A DNA stretch of 64,000 nucleotides from Valencia hispanica (lineage: Eukaryota > Chordata > Actinopteri > Cyprinodontiformes > Valenciidae): positions 16,318,540 through 16,382,539 of the forward strand of contig OY747716.1 of assembly GCA_963556495.2 (NCBI GenBank). Reading direction: 5' to 3'. Numbering within the stretch: position 1 is the stretch's first letter; each line of letters begins with the position of its first letter. The notes beneath the pieces are model-generated. The model was not told the origin of the DNA. It did not search any database and saw only the letters and a program-made list of their open reading frames with translations. Below are positions 1 through 12,715 of the stretch, in pieces. Both the position numbers and the translations under genes were made by a program.

Positions 1-1761
1 GATTTTAACTTGTAACACATTTTTAACACAAGGATTGCACTCTATGGTCAATACATAGGTGTCAGAATGTGAGACTTTGCAGCTTAGCTTCCATCTCCGG
101 CTCTCTTGCCCAATCATTCAGGACCAGTATCTCTGGAGCAGGAAGTAAAGATTACGGGCCTGTGGAACCATTTAGATCTCTCGCTGATCTCTTTAAAGCT
201 TCTCATCGACCCCCCCCCCTCCCCCCTTTAAAAACAAATGGACAACGCTGATGGTTCAAATGGCCCTTTTCCCAATTACAGGCTTGGGTGGCTTTCAATC
301 CTCCCACAGAAAAACATGGGCCTTGACTTCAGATTGCTACTCAGTGGCCTATGTGCAAGTCATTCTTGCTGTTTGTGTATCAAAACATGCACTTGCACAC
401 ACTCACTTACGCTGCTTTGGAAATGAATCATACATTTTCCATTTATCCCTATCTTGCCAAAAGCCAATATAGTTTTGTTGTGTTAGCACCAGTAATTCAA
501 TCTAAAAATAAGGATTATTTACTGGCTAGATTTTTTTTAAATAGAGCATATCATACCATCATGAGAAATATAACACGGAGATGATTCCACATGGCTTCAA
601 AAAAGCTCTCATGATCCAGTACCTTGTGGAGGCCTTGTCTAAAGTAACAAATGTGACCTTTCTTTTAAGCAGGCCCCTCGAACACCAGGCCAACACTGTG
701 TTCTACTTAATCTTGGATGAGGAACAGCGGCAACAGAATCCAAAGAAGGAGTGAACTGGGAGCTGAAAGAATAAGGGAGAAAGAGGAGAGCTGCTGTCAA
801 CAAGCTCTTATGGTGAACAGATGTGGGGGAACTCCCTCGCCACTCCTTACCCTGCAGCTAAGCACACACACATGTATAATGCAACACACACGGCAGCATA
901 GGAGTAGCAAAACAATCATTTGGAGTAAATTCCAAGGATGGCTGGAATGGTTGTGGCCGATTTTGTGCAGAAAGGCCAAATTTGGAGGAACCTAAATAGG
1001 ACGCTAAAGTGGATGGTGGTAAACAGCTGCGAAGCAAAAGTGTTTTTTCCCTCATTTTGTGGTTTTTCTAGCAGGAACACCACTCTCAGCAAGCCAGAAT
1101 GAGTTAGGAGAGCAGTCTGGAAGCTTGATTTATCCCCCTTCCCATGCGGAACAGAGTGCCCTATTTGACGGAGGAGCAGACATAAAGCAGCTGGCTCTCC
1201 GAGCAGCTAGTATAAAGAGATGCTATCGGTCAATGGGCCATACTTTGGTCACGCAGCCAAACTCTTTTTCCACCCTGAGTAAGCAAGAAGCCTATCTTGT
1301 GCATTTATCTTCATATGGAGTTAGTCTTACGTAACAGCATTGTACTGCTGAATTCAATCTGTGCACTGATTTAGAGGGCTTCAAGAGAAGGATAAAACTG
1401 ACTACACAGTGTGCGGTCGTTAAGAATGTGCGCAAGCACCGACATGTTTTACTTTTTTGTTTACTGTATTATTCTGGTTTTGGAACAGAATCTTCCCTAC
1501 TTTTACCTTGCTGTGCCTCCCACTACCACTTTTTTTCTCTGAACTCTTAACACTTTTAAATTACATGGCACCTTAGTCTACCTACTCACTTCAAAACATG
1601 AGAGAAAATTACTCCCTCTCACCTTGAGTGCTTAGTATTGACAAGATAGTTTTGTTGGTCAAGTGTGAAAATATTGCCTGCTGCAAGTTTAAAAGGTACT
1701 GTAGTTTAAAAGAGAGCTCAGGAGAAAAGGTTGCCAAAAAAACAATACTGTACTTAAAATA
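1..1761. other. Unique sequence, no gene recognised
   Basis: No exon, RNA gene or interspersed repeat that I can support. A C-rich run sits at about 211-226. Open frames are short and overlap on both strands. Confidence 0.5.
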
Positions 1762-2769
1762 TACAGTGGCTTGCAAAAGTATTCGGCCCCCTTGAACTTT
1801 TCCACATTTTGTCACATTACAGCCACAAACATGAATCAATTTTATTGGAATTCCACGTGAAAGACAAATACAAAGTGGTGTACACGTGAGAAGTGGAACG
1901 AAAATCATACATGAGTCCAAACATTTTTTACAAATAAATAACTGAAAAGTGGGGTGTGCGTAATTGTTCAGCCCTCTGAGTCAATACTTTGTAGAACCAC
2001 CTTTTGCTGCACTTACAGCTGCCAGTGTTTTAGGGTATGTCTCTACCAGCTTTGCACATCTAGAGACTGAAATTCTTGCCCATTCTTCTTTGCAGAACAG
2101 CTCCAGCTCAGTCAGATTAGATGGACAGCGCTTGTGAACAGCAGTTTTCAGATCTTGCCACAGATTCTCGATTGGATTTAGATCTGGACTTTGACTGGGC
2201 CATTCCAACACATGGATATGTTTTGTTTTAAACCATTCCATTGTTACCCTGGCTTTATGTTTAGGGTCGTTGTCCTGCTGGAAGGTGAACCTCCGCCCCA
2301 GTCTCAAGTCTTTTGAAGACTCCAAGAGGTTTTCTTCCAAGATTGCCCTGTATTTGGCTCCATCTATCTTCCCATCAACTCTGACCAGCTTCCCTGTCCC
2401 TGCTGAGGAGAAGCACCCCCAGAGCATGATGCTGCCACCACCATATTTGACAGTGGGGATGGTGTGTTCAGAGTGATGTGCAGTGTTAGTTTTCCGCCAC
2501 ACATAGCGTTTTCCATTTTGGTCTCATCTGACCAGAGCACCTTCTTCCACATGTTTGCTGTGTCCCCCACATGGCTTGTGGCAAACTGCAAACGGGACTT
2601 CTTATGGTTTTCCTTTAACAATGGCTTTCTTCTTGCCACTCTTCCATAAAGGCCAACTTTGTTCAGTGCACCACTAATAGTTGTCCTATGGACAGATTCC
2701 CCCACCTGAGCTGTAGATCTCTGCAGCTCGTCCAGAGTCACCATGGGCCTCTTGGCTGCATTTCTGATT
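1762..2769 (-). mobile_element. Tc1/mariner element, truncated copy A
   Basis: The left end starts at a TA followed by CAGTGGCTTGCAAAAG, a teleost Tc1 terminus, and continues through about 215 bp of terminal repeat into a transposase on the minus strand. It is the same family as the copy at 16629-18237 and aligns to it closely. Similarity stops near 2769, so the N-terminal coding part and the far terminal repeat are missing. The element is dead in cis. Confidence 0.93.
1981..2768 (-). pseudogene. Tc1-family transposase, N-terminally truncated and frameshifted
   Basis: This is the C-terminal ~75% of a DDE transposase that would cut and paste its element at TA dinucleotides. The first catalytic Asp is seen in WSDET, the second in QQDNDPKH and the Glu in NPIENLW, giving DD34E spacing; the C-terminus is GGSTKY. 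A 19-bp deletion relative to the sister copy at 16848-17866 lies near 2514-2521. It falls between two ATTTTGG repeats and shifts the frame between the first and second catalytic residues. The DNA-binding N-terminus is absent because the element is broken at about 2769. Family and state are clear; no function is expected. Confidence 0.92.
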
Positions 2770-5420
2770 TTCTTTTTGTTATTCCATTCTTTTAAGGTAG
2801 AGATTTACCTACTGTGAAAATCACTGAATTCTCCATTCTTCGTAAGCAGGAAAACATGAACATTGGACGTTGTATCAAATACCTATTTTCGCCAATGTAG
2901 GTCGTCTGAGAGAAAACCAAAAATATTGATGATGTGGGGGCATCTGGACATGAAGGGTGGATTGTGAATCATATCTGAAGAAAGTTGTGACCACAAAAGG
3001 TTTTTCTTTCTATGTCCTAAAGGTGCTTGTTATGAAGGGGTTGAATATGGGAATGCTTTGGTCAATAAAAGTGGTATTTTGTGTGGAGACCACTTAAATT
3101 ATGTAATCTTTCTTGACTGTTTTGTTTACTTAAAAATGTTGTGCTGTGTGCCAAGAAACCTATTTTGCATTTGACAGGTTTTTAATATTTGTTTGAAGCT
3201 GATTATAACAGGGTTGAATCCTAAACCTCTCAACTTCATATCCTGAACTCAAAACAAAAGCCAGAGATTACCTCATCAAAGTTTCTGACAGCAAATAAAT
3301 ACTTGGCAGACTTCACTTCATATTTTGGTGTTTTAATGTGCCACAAGATCTTGCAACACCTTTAGTTACACCCCTGATACGCAATTAAGTTCCAGTCACA
3401 GGACAAAAAGCAAGATGACACACTAGTTTGGGTTGAAATGTTCATAAAACAATAAAAAAACACTGTGTATGTGATTTCTCCTGAGGTGTGTTTTACATAA
3501 TTTGGAACAGACTGCAACAAAACAAGATGTTTGACACTTATTATGCACTTGTTTACCTGCTGATTACACAGGTTTACCTCCTGTATTACGGCCTTGTCAT
3601 CCAGTCTTGGCACGATTCCACAGACAAAATTAAATTAGTTGCAGCCATTGGTTTCGACAATGAAACAATCATCTAGCTTGTACACAGACATCATGAATAT
3701 TTAGCCAATGGACCTCTGACGGAAGTTTTCAACCCCTGTGTCGTGAGGCTATTAACCTCTTTGCCGTACCTTGTTGCTTTTTTTTATTGTTAGTTGTTTT
3801 CATCTTTGTTCACTTGACAAACAGCCACCATTAATCTGAAAACCCCTCTCTGCTGGGCGGGATTAGCTCTAGAGGCTTTCATTATCCTTTGATACCACCA
3901 CCTTGATTACTTTCAATTGGCGTGAACACCTAATTTTCTGGCATAATCTAATTCAATATCATCTCATTTAGAAGCTGATAGAATGAGACCCGAGATGATT
4001 TGCTCCGTGTGGTATTGCGTCGAGATTAAATGTTTGTCTTGCAAAGTAATGATGCTGTGGTGAAAATATGAGGTTTTATTAATTTGAACGTCTGTGCCTG
4101 GTGAGGAACATGAGCAGGTCTGCACAGGTTGCATACCAAACGGCTTTTGAGTGCAGACATACCCAATGCGACCTAAGAGGCGAGATTGGCTTGTTTCACC
4201 TCAAATGGCCTTTGTGACAAGGTCTCAAAGAATGTAAACAAGCTCTCAATCACTTTTAAATCTGGCCTATTATCCCAGGACTGCTACAGACAAGTGTTTT
4301 CTTCTTCACGGAAGTGTGCACAAAGCAAGAACACCGAGCAGAAAAGGAGAATATCTGATCTATTCTCAGGTCAAGTAGTTGTTGCCCTAGCCCCTAGGGC
4401 GTACTTTCCCTCTCTTTTTGCTTGATTTGAGGTTGTTTGTATCCTGTATTCAGAAAAAAATTTTGGGGGAAAAAAGTTCTCCATCAGATTTATTCCAGCT
4501 CCAGATCAGATCTCTCAGCCATAAACACAGAGTGATAGGTGTCTGTTTGGCAGGAGACTCGAAAGGTGACTATTTGTCAGCAGCAGCTAATGTCTTTCAC
4601 TCTGCTTGTGTCCATCTGAGTGGTTAGAGTCAAAGTCATGTCCCCAGAGGTCTATCAGTCACTCAGACACATGCTCCAAACACACTCAGACCTCAGGCCA
4701 CAGATCACCAGCATCTACAGACCATTTTTACAAGCAGACCCAATGTGAAGATATAATACCTTGAATTATTTCAGCTGAAATCAAAAGGGAAAGTTAACAT
4801 CAGCTAACCTATGCCAAGCATGTTCAGCAGTTCATTTCCAACATTAATCCAAATATAGGTAATTGACCCCTTGGATAGATTACCTTGAAATTATGCTGCT
4901 CCACATTTCAGGTCAGTAGAGGTTTGCTAATGCTGGTGATCCTCAGCCACACACCTGCTAATTTCACAAGAATCTGACACTTTTTCGTTGCTGCTTTGAT
5001 GATATCCTATTCCTATTAATGATGATAGCCCAACTCTCGATATCTAGTGTGATATCCTCGAACAACTGTTTCAACTTGATGGCGTTCATTCTGGACAGGA
5101 GCAGAAAGAAGACCTACTGGCTCTCCTTCTCCACAGATTTGACTTGAATGAAACTCGAGGTTATTCAAATGAATTGTCTCCATCAGATCCTTTGATTCTC
5201 TCTGACTGACCATTTTCCCAAGGACACCCACTGAGAATGATGACAGCAGCAACCAACCCTAGATGAACCCTAGATGAACCCAACCCTAGATGTTATCCAT
5301 GTGGTGTTTGTTTGGTCATGTGACAGCGATAGTGATGCGGCGCAGGAATGTGGGTTTGTTTAACTCAAGCAGAGAAGCGATGTAGATGGTGTGGTTGATT
5401 TTCCACTGTGTCGAAAGTGT
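2770..5420. other. Unique sequence
   Basis: No gene or clear repeat. The part around 3840-4050 is rich in short TAAT, GGATTA and CTTTGAT motifs and could be regulatory, but I cannot show this. A short tandem of CCCTAGATGAA units lies near 5257-5290. Confidence 0.45.
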
Positions 5421-5530
5421 AGGGAAATATACCGTATACCATATCGGTGCGCATCGGTTATCGGCCATAACAGCGGGATTATTATCGGACATCGGTATCG
5501 GCCCAAATTTTCATATCGGTGCATCCCTAC
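5421..5530. mobile_element. hAT-like terminal fragment (GGGATGCACCGAT type)
   Basis: On the minus strand this reads TAGGGATGCACCGATAT followed by repeated CCGATA-type motifs, typical of ends of non-autonomous hAT elements common in fish. Only one end is visible. The classification is from memory of the family and is moderate. Confidence 0.5.
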
Positions 5531-5954
5531 TTACAGTGTACATTTGTACAAAGTGAAGGAGGATCAGCTGCCATGGCAACGTGAGAGCTGTGTCTGGCAC
5601 ATTGTAGAGTTTAATCAGAGATGGGTAGAGTACCCAAAATTTACACTCAAGTGAGAGTAGCATCACTTACTAGTTTTTACTTAGCTAAAAGTAAAGAGTA
5701 GCTGCTAAAGAAATGACTCAAGAGTAAAAAAGTATTTCTTATAAAGGCTCTTTATGTACTGAGTAACTGATGATGTCTTCAGATGGAGCAAAAAAATATA
5801 CATGCAAATTCTGGTATTTTAAATAAAACAAATAAAAACATACAAATAAATAACATAGTTGCAAAATAACAAATTCACTTACTTTTAATTTCCAGTGTTA
5901 TATTCCATGTCTGTTTGTCTTGTTTTTTGTTTTTTGAATCACCAAATCATGTAA

Positions 5955-6350
5955 AGAACCTTGAATAACCCTGCTGTTGAAAGTGTGCTATACAAATAAA
6001 ATTGCCTTGCCTTGCCTTGCCTTGCCTTGCCTTGCCTTGCCTTGCCTTGCTTTCCTTGCCTTGCTTTCCTTTCCTTTCCTTTCCTTTCCTTTCCTTTCCT
6101 TTCCTTTCCTTTCCTTTCCTTTCCTTGCCTTGCCTTGCCTTGCCTTGCCTTGCCTTGCCTTCCTTTCCTTTCCTTTCCTTTCCTTTCCTTTCCTTGCCTT
6201 GCCTTGCCTTGCCTTGCCTTGCCTTGCCTTGCCTTGCTTTCCTTTCCTTTCCTTGCCTTGCCTTGCCTAATGGATTTTATTGTGTTTTTATCTTGTGAAG
6301 CGACCTTGGGTGTCCTGAAAGGCACTATTAAATAAAATGTATTATTATTA
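5955..6350 (+). mobile_element. Two SINE/LINE 3' tails flanking a microsatellite
   Basis: The sequence GTGCTATACAAATAAAATTG at about 5980-6003 and the stretch at about 6295-6340 (TTGGGTGTCCTGAAAGGC, then AATAAAATG and ATT repeats) are the usual 3' ends of fish tRNA-SINE or LINE copies. Heads are missing. The pentanucleotide array lies exactly between them. Confidence 0.6.
6003..6268. repeat. CCTTG/CCTTT pentanucleotide array (~266 bp)
   Basis: Blocks of CCTTG alternate with blocks of CCTTT. All three forward frames and the reverse are open simply because the unit has no stop codon, so the repetitive peptides predicted here are not genes. Confidence 0.97.
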
Positions 6351-6429
6351 TTATAAAAGTTTTTTTATCTCAAAAAGTTGCTTATATAAATGTAACTATG
6401 TAAATGTAACTAGTTACTTTCCACCTCTG

Positions 6430-7955
6430 AGCTTATTGCAGGAGTCTCTGGGTGTAGTCCCTGAGAGCGTCCGTCCTGCAGCTTTCAGATGCATCCCTTC
6501 CTCAAAATACCTGAATTTACCAAAGGGCTCGTTACCAGGCCTTTGCCAAACTTGATAGAATGTGAAAGAGGTTGTTCAACTAATTGATTCAGGTATGTTG
6601 GAGAAAGGAATCATTAAAAATCTGCAAGACACTAGCTCTTGAGGACTGGACTTGGAGACCCTTGGTCTAATCTGATGCATCGAAGATGACAAAAAAAATT
6701 GAAGGCAATGTGAAGCCTAGATGTCTTGACCTCAGTCAGGCAAAGGTCAGCACTGTGGAGCATTAAATGTTTGGTAAACAGTACTACTATAAACATTAGA
6801 ATCTTTCTTGATCCAACCTTTATGCTAGTTTCCTCCAGCAACATACAGTACAAAACTTGTAAAATTGCTAAGCAGCCCCCTATATATTTCTGTGATAATT
6901 TTCACTGTATACACATCATTAAGACCATGTTAACAAGGTTAAAGCCTTCTTGATTTCCATTCCAGTCAATCTTTTAAATTAACCATGAGTCATTCAATTG
7001 CTTGGTGGCAAATTTTGCAATGCTGAAGAACAGACAGTCAAGAATGCAGTTCGCATCTCCAGCAGTTATTAGATTTAAATTAAAAAGTATAAAGTCAATC
7101 CCAAGAAGAAATAAATTGTAGTCAAACATGGGAGTGAAATAAAATTGGTCTAACAAACAAAAAGAGATGAAAAGAAAAAAGTTAATAAATGTACTCATTT
7201 GGATAAGAATGTCCCTTTTAAAGTTGTTGCTGTATCTGCTCGTGTAGTAGGAAAACCAAAGTAATCGATATGTTTTCTGTCACTATTCTTTATGATTTTG
7301 TCTTATCTTTGCTTCTGAGATCTTGATGTTGATATTAGCTTTTATCTTGAATCCTTTTAATTGATATTTTGGCATCTTTCATCCGCTCTGCGTTCAATAG
7401 GCTCACTCACTCACCCTCTCACTCACTCACTCACTGACTATTTAGATATTTAATTGCCCTAATATAATATGTAATAAAAACCCAGATAAATCCAGAAGCA
7501 GTCAGCTTATCGCTGTGGAGATGGCGATGACTGCGCCCTCACAGACTTGCTTCAACACTGTCATCAGAAAAAAAACAGGCATCACTTCGAGGATCATGTT
7601 CCTTGATCCGGCCTTATTACTTCCATCAATTTAAGATGCATACACCCATTTCATTGCTGTCGTTTCGGGAGTTTTTTTCTGTTCCATTTTGTTCTGTTGA
7701 CTGTGTCTTGTTTTGTTCCGAGTCTACACCTGCAAGCATCAAGACTTTTGGTGTGCTGCCACCACCCCCCTCTTTTATTAATTAATTTTATATACTGCAG
7801 ATTGCTTGATCAGATTTTGGTTGTTTTTTGTTTTTTTCTCAACACCATGTCCCAGTCTGATACATTATTAAAATCAGGGTTATGTTTGTATGCTTAACAT
7901 CAACGTAGCTTCAAAAGGCAGTAAAAAAAAAACACACTAAATGGACTGTTTTAGC
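6430..7955. other. Unique sequence
   Basis: No gene seen. A short CTCA-type repeat is at about 7402-7437. Confidence 0.45.
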
Positions 7956-7957
7956 TC

Positions 7958-8078
7958 ATGGTTGTTGTATATGTTGTATGTCTCTGTGTTGCCCTGTGAT
8001 GGACTAGTGACCTGTCCAGGGTGTACCCTGCCTCTCGCCACATGACTGCTGGAGATAGGCACCAAATGTTGTGGATGC
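7958..8078 (+). mobile_element. SINE 3' fragment (same family as 41622-41842)
   Basis: It contains CTCTGTGTTGCCCTGTGATGG, GACCTGTCCAGGGTG and CTGGAGATAGGCACCA blocks, matching the 3' half of the tRNA-derived SINE seen whole at 41622. The 5' tRNA-like head is absent. Confidence 0.75.
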
Positions 8079-9118
8079 CGCAGCAACTAATTTTCTTCTC
8101 AGCATCAGGTATTAAACATTCAAATGTCCACACATAAATCTACAGTCTTTCATAAACTCACATCTTGCTTTTCATTATATTTGCATGGAGCACAGTTTTC
8201 GGTAATACTAGACTAATGTTACTGGGCTCATGTTTACTCTCGGTTTTGATGAGTGTTGATAAGTTACTGTTGATAAGTTGTTGATACAATGCCAATCCAG
8301 CTAAAATTGCGGGGAGAAACAACTTTATTTTCCTATTTTACAAACCTAATACTTTGCTTTCAACATGATGAAATGTAAAGACTAATGTCTCAGCCGCTCT
8401 TCGCACAGCTCTCAGCATGTTCTGTAGAGGAGGTCACACGATCCCCATGGGAAGTTGAAGCAGCCAGAACATAGTGAATGTGTAAAGTTTCACTGTGAAA
8501 TGCACTGCAAAGGATACAGAAGCAGATTGTTAGGGAAGATTTCGACTAATTTGTTCCACAAAATAATGTGTGCTATCTAAAATACAGTTTTGCGAGCCCT
8601 GCAAACAAAAAGTAAGGGGGAAAAGGAGGAAAAGCAATCTGTGATAATTTAAAAAACTCTGTTCAAACTAAAATAACAAAACAAAAAATCAAATATTGAA
8701 CGGCACCAATGGGTTTCCAGAGGTCCATTCAGTGAGGGAATATGATCCCAATGATTTAAAAATGTCTTGGCTGGGGATACTTCAAATGTAACAGCAAAGG
8801 AAATGGGGAAATTGAGAATATCTTCCTATATTTATATCTCAGCATGTCTGTACATGAAGGTGGAATAACAACATTCCTGATGTGCTCTTGCTCTGTATTT
8901 TATTTTATTTATCTAATTTGTGTTGTAAAAAGCAAAGGAAGAAAGTAAGCTGAGTTCACAGTTTTGTTCTGGCTCCATATTTACATTTATTTGGTAATTT
9001 GGTTGCTATTGGGAGCATTAGTTAGCCACTCCTGCCTGTGTGTATGGTTGCAGGTGGTATGATTACTCAATATAACAAGCAGTATGTTAAAAGTGCCTCC
9101 TGGATACAGCAGTTTAGC
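8079..9118. other. Unique sequence
   Basis: AT-rich, no gene or repeat recognised. Confidence 0.45.
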
Positions 9119-9171
9119 TATTCGTGGGCGATCGTGGTCCACAAGTCCCTGAATACTGGAGGTTCACTGTA
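9119..9171. mobile_element. Possible pogo/Tigger terminal fragment
   Basis: It ends GGTTCACTGTA; the reverse complement TACAGTGAACCTCC resembles Tigger-type termini like those at 20388 and 49837. It is short and only one-sided, so tentative. Confidence 0.35.
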
Positions 9172-10608
9172 GATCATGTAGGCATTGGAGAATCAAAACC
9201 AGACTATCTTCCAAATGAATGCTGAATACTTGTGGAAGAACTGTAGAAGATGCAAAAAACAAACCCACCAAGTGGTGCTTCTCATGTTTAAAATGATGGG
9301 TTTACACCAGGAAGTTTAGCTCTTATTCAGCTGCATACAGAATAACTTTTTTATGCTTATTGTACAACTTCAACCAAGCTCAGCATTAACATTTTTATTG
9401 TTTGTTCAGATTGTTAGTAAGAAAATTATATTTTCTCTAATAATTTGGCAAAAGTTGACTGTAAAAGGATGTTTGAACCTTTAACACTTTTTCCTATATA
9501 ATCACATTATTTCCCACATGTAAAATAAAGGAAATTTGTTATCAAAAATCCTATCCCACTCGTATCAGCTTCAGCTGTAAAACAAAAAATCCAGCAGGAG
9601 TCACTTAAATCGCATTGACAAGGCCTACTTCTTTCCAGGATGCCTCATCAGCTATCACAGAGGGGATATATGGAGTGGAGTTACTGATTCACTCCCCCAC
9701 CCCGACCAGGATTTTCTCAGCTTGTCTTGGGATTCAAAACTCCAAATCCTCTCCCATTCAGATTCTCCTTCTTACCCCCCTTCCCCACTTGCACATTTGC
9801 TTTCTGCTGTGCATGGACTCCCAGAGTGTGCACTATGAAGGATTACCCTCCCCAGATGTAATCCAATCAAAACCAGAAAAAAAGGGAAAGAAAGAAAAGC
9901 AGAAACTGATTTCTTATCTTTGTAAGATGCTGCATTTCCTCTCATCTCTGAGAACCCACGGCCAGCATTATCAGTCATTTGATTACCTTGAGTAAAAATG
10001 GATATAGAACAGCAGCGGTTTCAGCCTCAAGAGGCCTGACTTGCACATTGAAATCCAATTGAAGGCTGTACCTTATGTATTTGTTTAAGATTTGGAAATA
10101 ATTAACTAGGGTAAAAGCTGTTATGGCTGCACAATTGGATTAGACAAGACATGAAGGGTTATTTCAGTTCAAGACAATTGAGGTATGAGAGCACCTTTTT
10201 CCTGCCACTTTAGTTTTATATGCAATTACAGAAATGCATTTTTATTCCAAAATGTTTTAGTTTCACCGGGCATCTGGCCATTAGATGCTTTTAAAAAAAT
10301 GTATTATTGTGTGTGTGGGTGTGTGTGTGCTGCATGTCTGCATTTGCACACTAAATTTGTCCCGCACACTGTGCGTCAGCCTGGGGCGCCGCCAGGCTAG
10401 CAGATGTTGGTCACAGAGGACAGCTGATCCTGTGAACTGGAAGCACTCGCAAACATGTGTTTGTCTGGCTTCCATATGGATGAAACACATGTATCAGATC
10501 CAACCATTGCCCTGACCAATGATAGCTTCCCTAACATCGAGATGGACGCAGAGCTCACTTCTGAGATTTCTCAGGGTTTCTACGCTCCCATAATGTCAAA
10601 ATCAACAA
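9172..10608. other. Unique sequence with one weak exon-like frame
   Basis: Nothing firmly recognised. A forward frame at about 10455-10608 reads like ordinary protein before running into the microsatellite, but has no flanking support (see findings). A TG-rich stretch is at 10307-10330. Confidence 0.4.
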
Positions 10609-10817
<209 letters not shown>

Positions 10818-12715
10818 CCCTTCTGGATGCTTGTTCTGATCTGGAAAATACATTCCCTGCTTCTCCAGTCTGCGTAGGAACCCTGGATTCTACAGCTAAA
10901 ATAATTGCTTGTCTCCAAGCTGAACTGCCTCCACTCTCTACCAGCCTTGTTTTCTGAGTGTTGAGCCGGAGATAAATTGATTCTGAGTGGATGCAACATG
11001 AGGACGAGAACTTTCCCGCGTATCCGCTGTCCTGCGTTTGACCTGTGAGCCGCTGCATCTCTTGACGGCAGCCTGTCTTGTCTGGCAGGCTCCTCTTTGT
11101 TGTGAGCTTTATGCTGAGGAGTCCTGAACCGCGCTCGATGTAATTGCTAAAAGATAATTGTGCTGGCAGGTTACAGCGAGGCCTTAGCTTCCCTGAGCTG
11201 CACCCTGATCTCGGCATAAGGACGTGATTAACTGCCATCTCCCGTCATTAGCAGTGAGGGTTTTTGGCAAGCAGGCCGCTACAAGTGTGTAATTGTCATA
11301 TTATACCCATTGCTTGTTTGAATTGAGTATTGGAATCAAGATCTTGGTCTGAAGTGGGTTCTGGCAGGCCTTTATGTATGCAGCACAATTGACCAAACTG
11401 CTTCTTCTTGTTCCTGCAGTGAAAAGTGACAGCTCTGCTGCTGGCTCATGTTCAATTTGCCAGTCTGCTAATGCCCCTGTGGAGAAAGGAATATTTTTTC
11501 CCCCTTGTAAATGGTCTATAGCTCAAGGGCCCAACATCTTAGGGTTGACATGCAGTTGTGGAGATACTTTATTGAATAACATTAAAGCCACGGGAATGAA
11601 TCATTTGCTCCTCCGTATGAGGCAATAACTGCCAAAAGCAGCAGCCAGGCGGAGGTTCAACACAAATAAAGCAAAACGCATGTTTACCGACCTGCAGAGA
11701 ACCTGTCTGCTTTGTGTATTATAGCGTCGACGGAGCAAAGATTACAGCAAAAAGTCTCCTGGCTTGAACTGGCAGGAGCAAGCCATTGATCTTTGCTTGT
11801 CTCCATGGCGCTGTGATGCTTCTGCTGACAGATGGAGAGAGAGCAGAGGGGGTGGGGGGGGGGGGGGGTGCAGCCAGCCGCTCTCTGGAACATGCTCAGA
11901 AATGCATATGCAAGGCAGCCTCTTGATGGTACTTTTGAGACAGACTCAGTTTTGCTTAGTTTGCTTAAGGATGGACTTATTGGGCCAGTTAGCTTCACTT
12001 TGTAGCTGAGAAAAGTAAGCGAGTCAAGGATTTTCTTTTTTTAAAGGGGGTCAGAGAGGGAGGAGGAAAAGTGGGTGAGCCAGAACTATAAAAACGAAAA
12101 GATAAGAAGTCTTTCAAAGATATCTCACTATGCAGATTTCACCCAGAGTTATCAGCACATTAACGGGGATCTTGTTAGACCTGTGGATGAATGCAGCGCT
12201 TTGCCGAAGTTATCACATCCCATGATTCTTTTCCCTTTTCAACCACAAATAGTGTGAAGGAACAAAAACCTTGATGAGTTTTGATTTTCTGCTTTTAAAT
12301 TCAGAGAATACGTAAGTCGTCATCTTTGGACCAGAGCCTTTGAAAAACATTCAGCTTTTTCTCTCAATTACTCTAAAACTACATACGGTAATTTAGAAAA
12401 AAAAAATTGTCATTTTGTTTGAGCAGGACATCTAATTTAAATCCCATATTAAACAGGTTTCCCTCTTTCACCTCCACATTAGTGTCAAAATTAGAAAAAT
12501 GCTGAGTCAAGCACAAAAATTGGATTATGCATTTGTTACTATAAGGCTGAAGGTTTGTAATTCTTTACCCGCAGGAATTGAAAAATATTCAGTTGAAAGC
12601 CTCATCTGATCATATATCTCCTATTTGAGCTCTACTTTATTGATTCTTTGTTAAATTTAGAGTAGAAATAATAATGGCTCTTCTCAGACTTGTGTGAGAA
12701 GAACATAAATAAACC
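10818..12715. other. Unique, comparatively GC-rich sequence
   Basis: No defensible exon. A G-run lies at about 11848-11868. Candidate for conserved non-coding DNA only by its lack of repeats. Confidence 0.4.

Larger units (their letters stand above)
5616..6429. mobile_element. hAT-type MITE with degenerate 8-bp target duplication
   Basis: The left end is CAGAGATGGGTAGAGTA and the right end is GTTACTTTCCACCTCTG. These form imperfect inverted termini of the widespread fish CAGAGGTGGG hAT group. The flanks agttaat-like 5608-5615 and 6430-6437 agree at 6 of 8 positions, as expected for an aged 8-bp duplication. No transposase remains. The interior has been invaded by retroelement tails and a pentanucleotide array. 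Confidence 0.72.

Noticed and set aside
5939..6335. Repetitive Lys-Arg-Gln-Gly or Pro-Cys-Leu-Ala proteins
   Set aside because: Direct translation of the CCTTG/CCTTT array in every frame.
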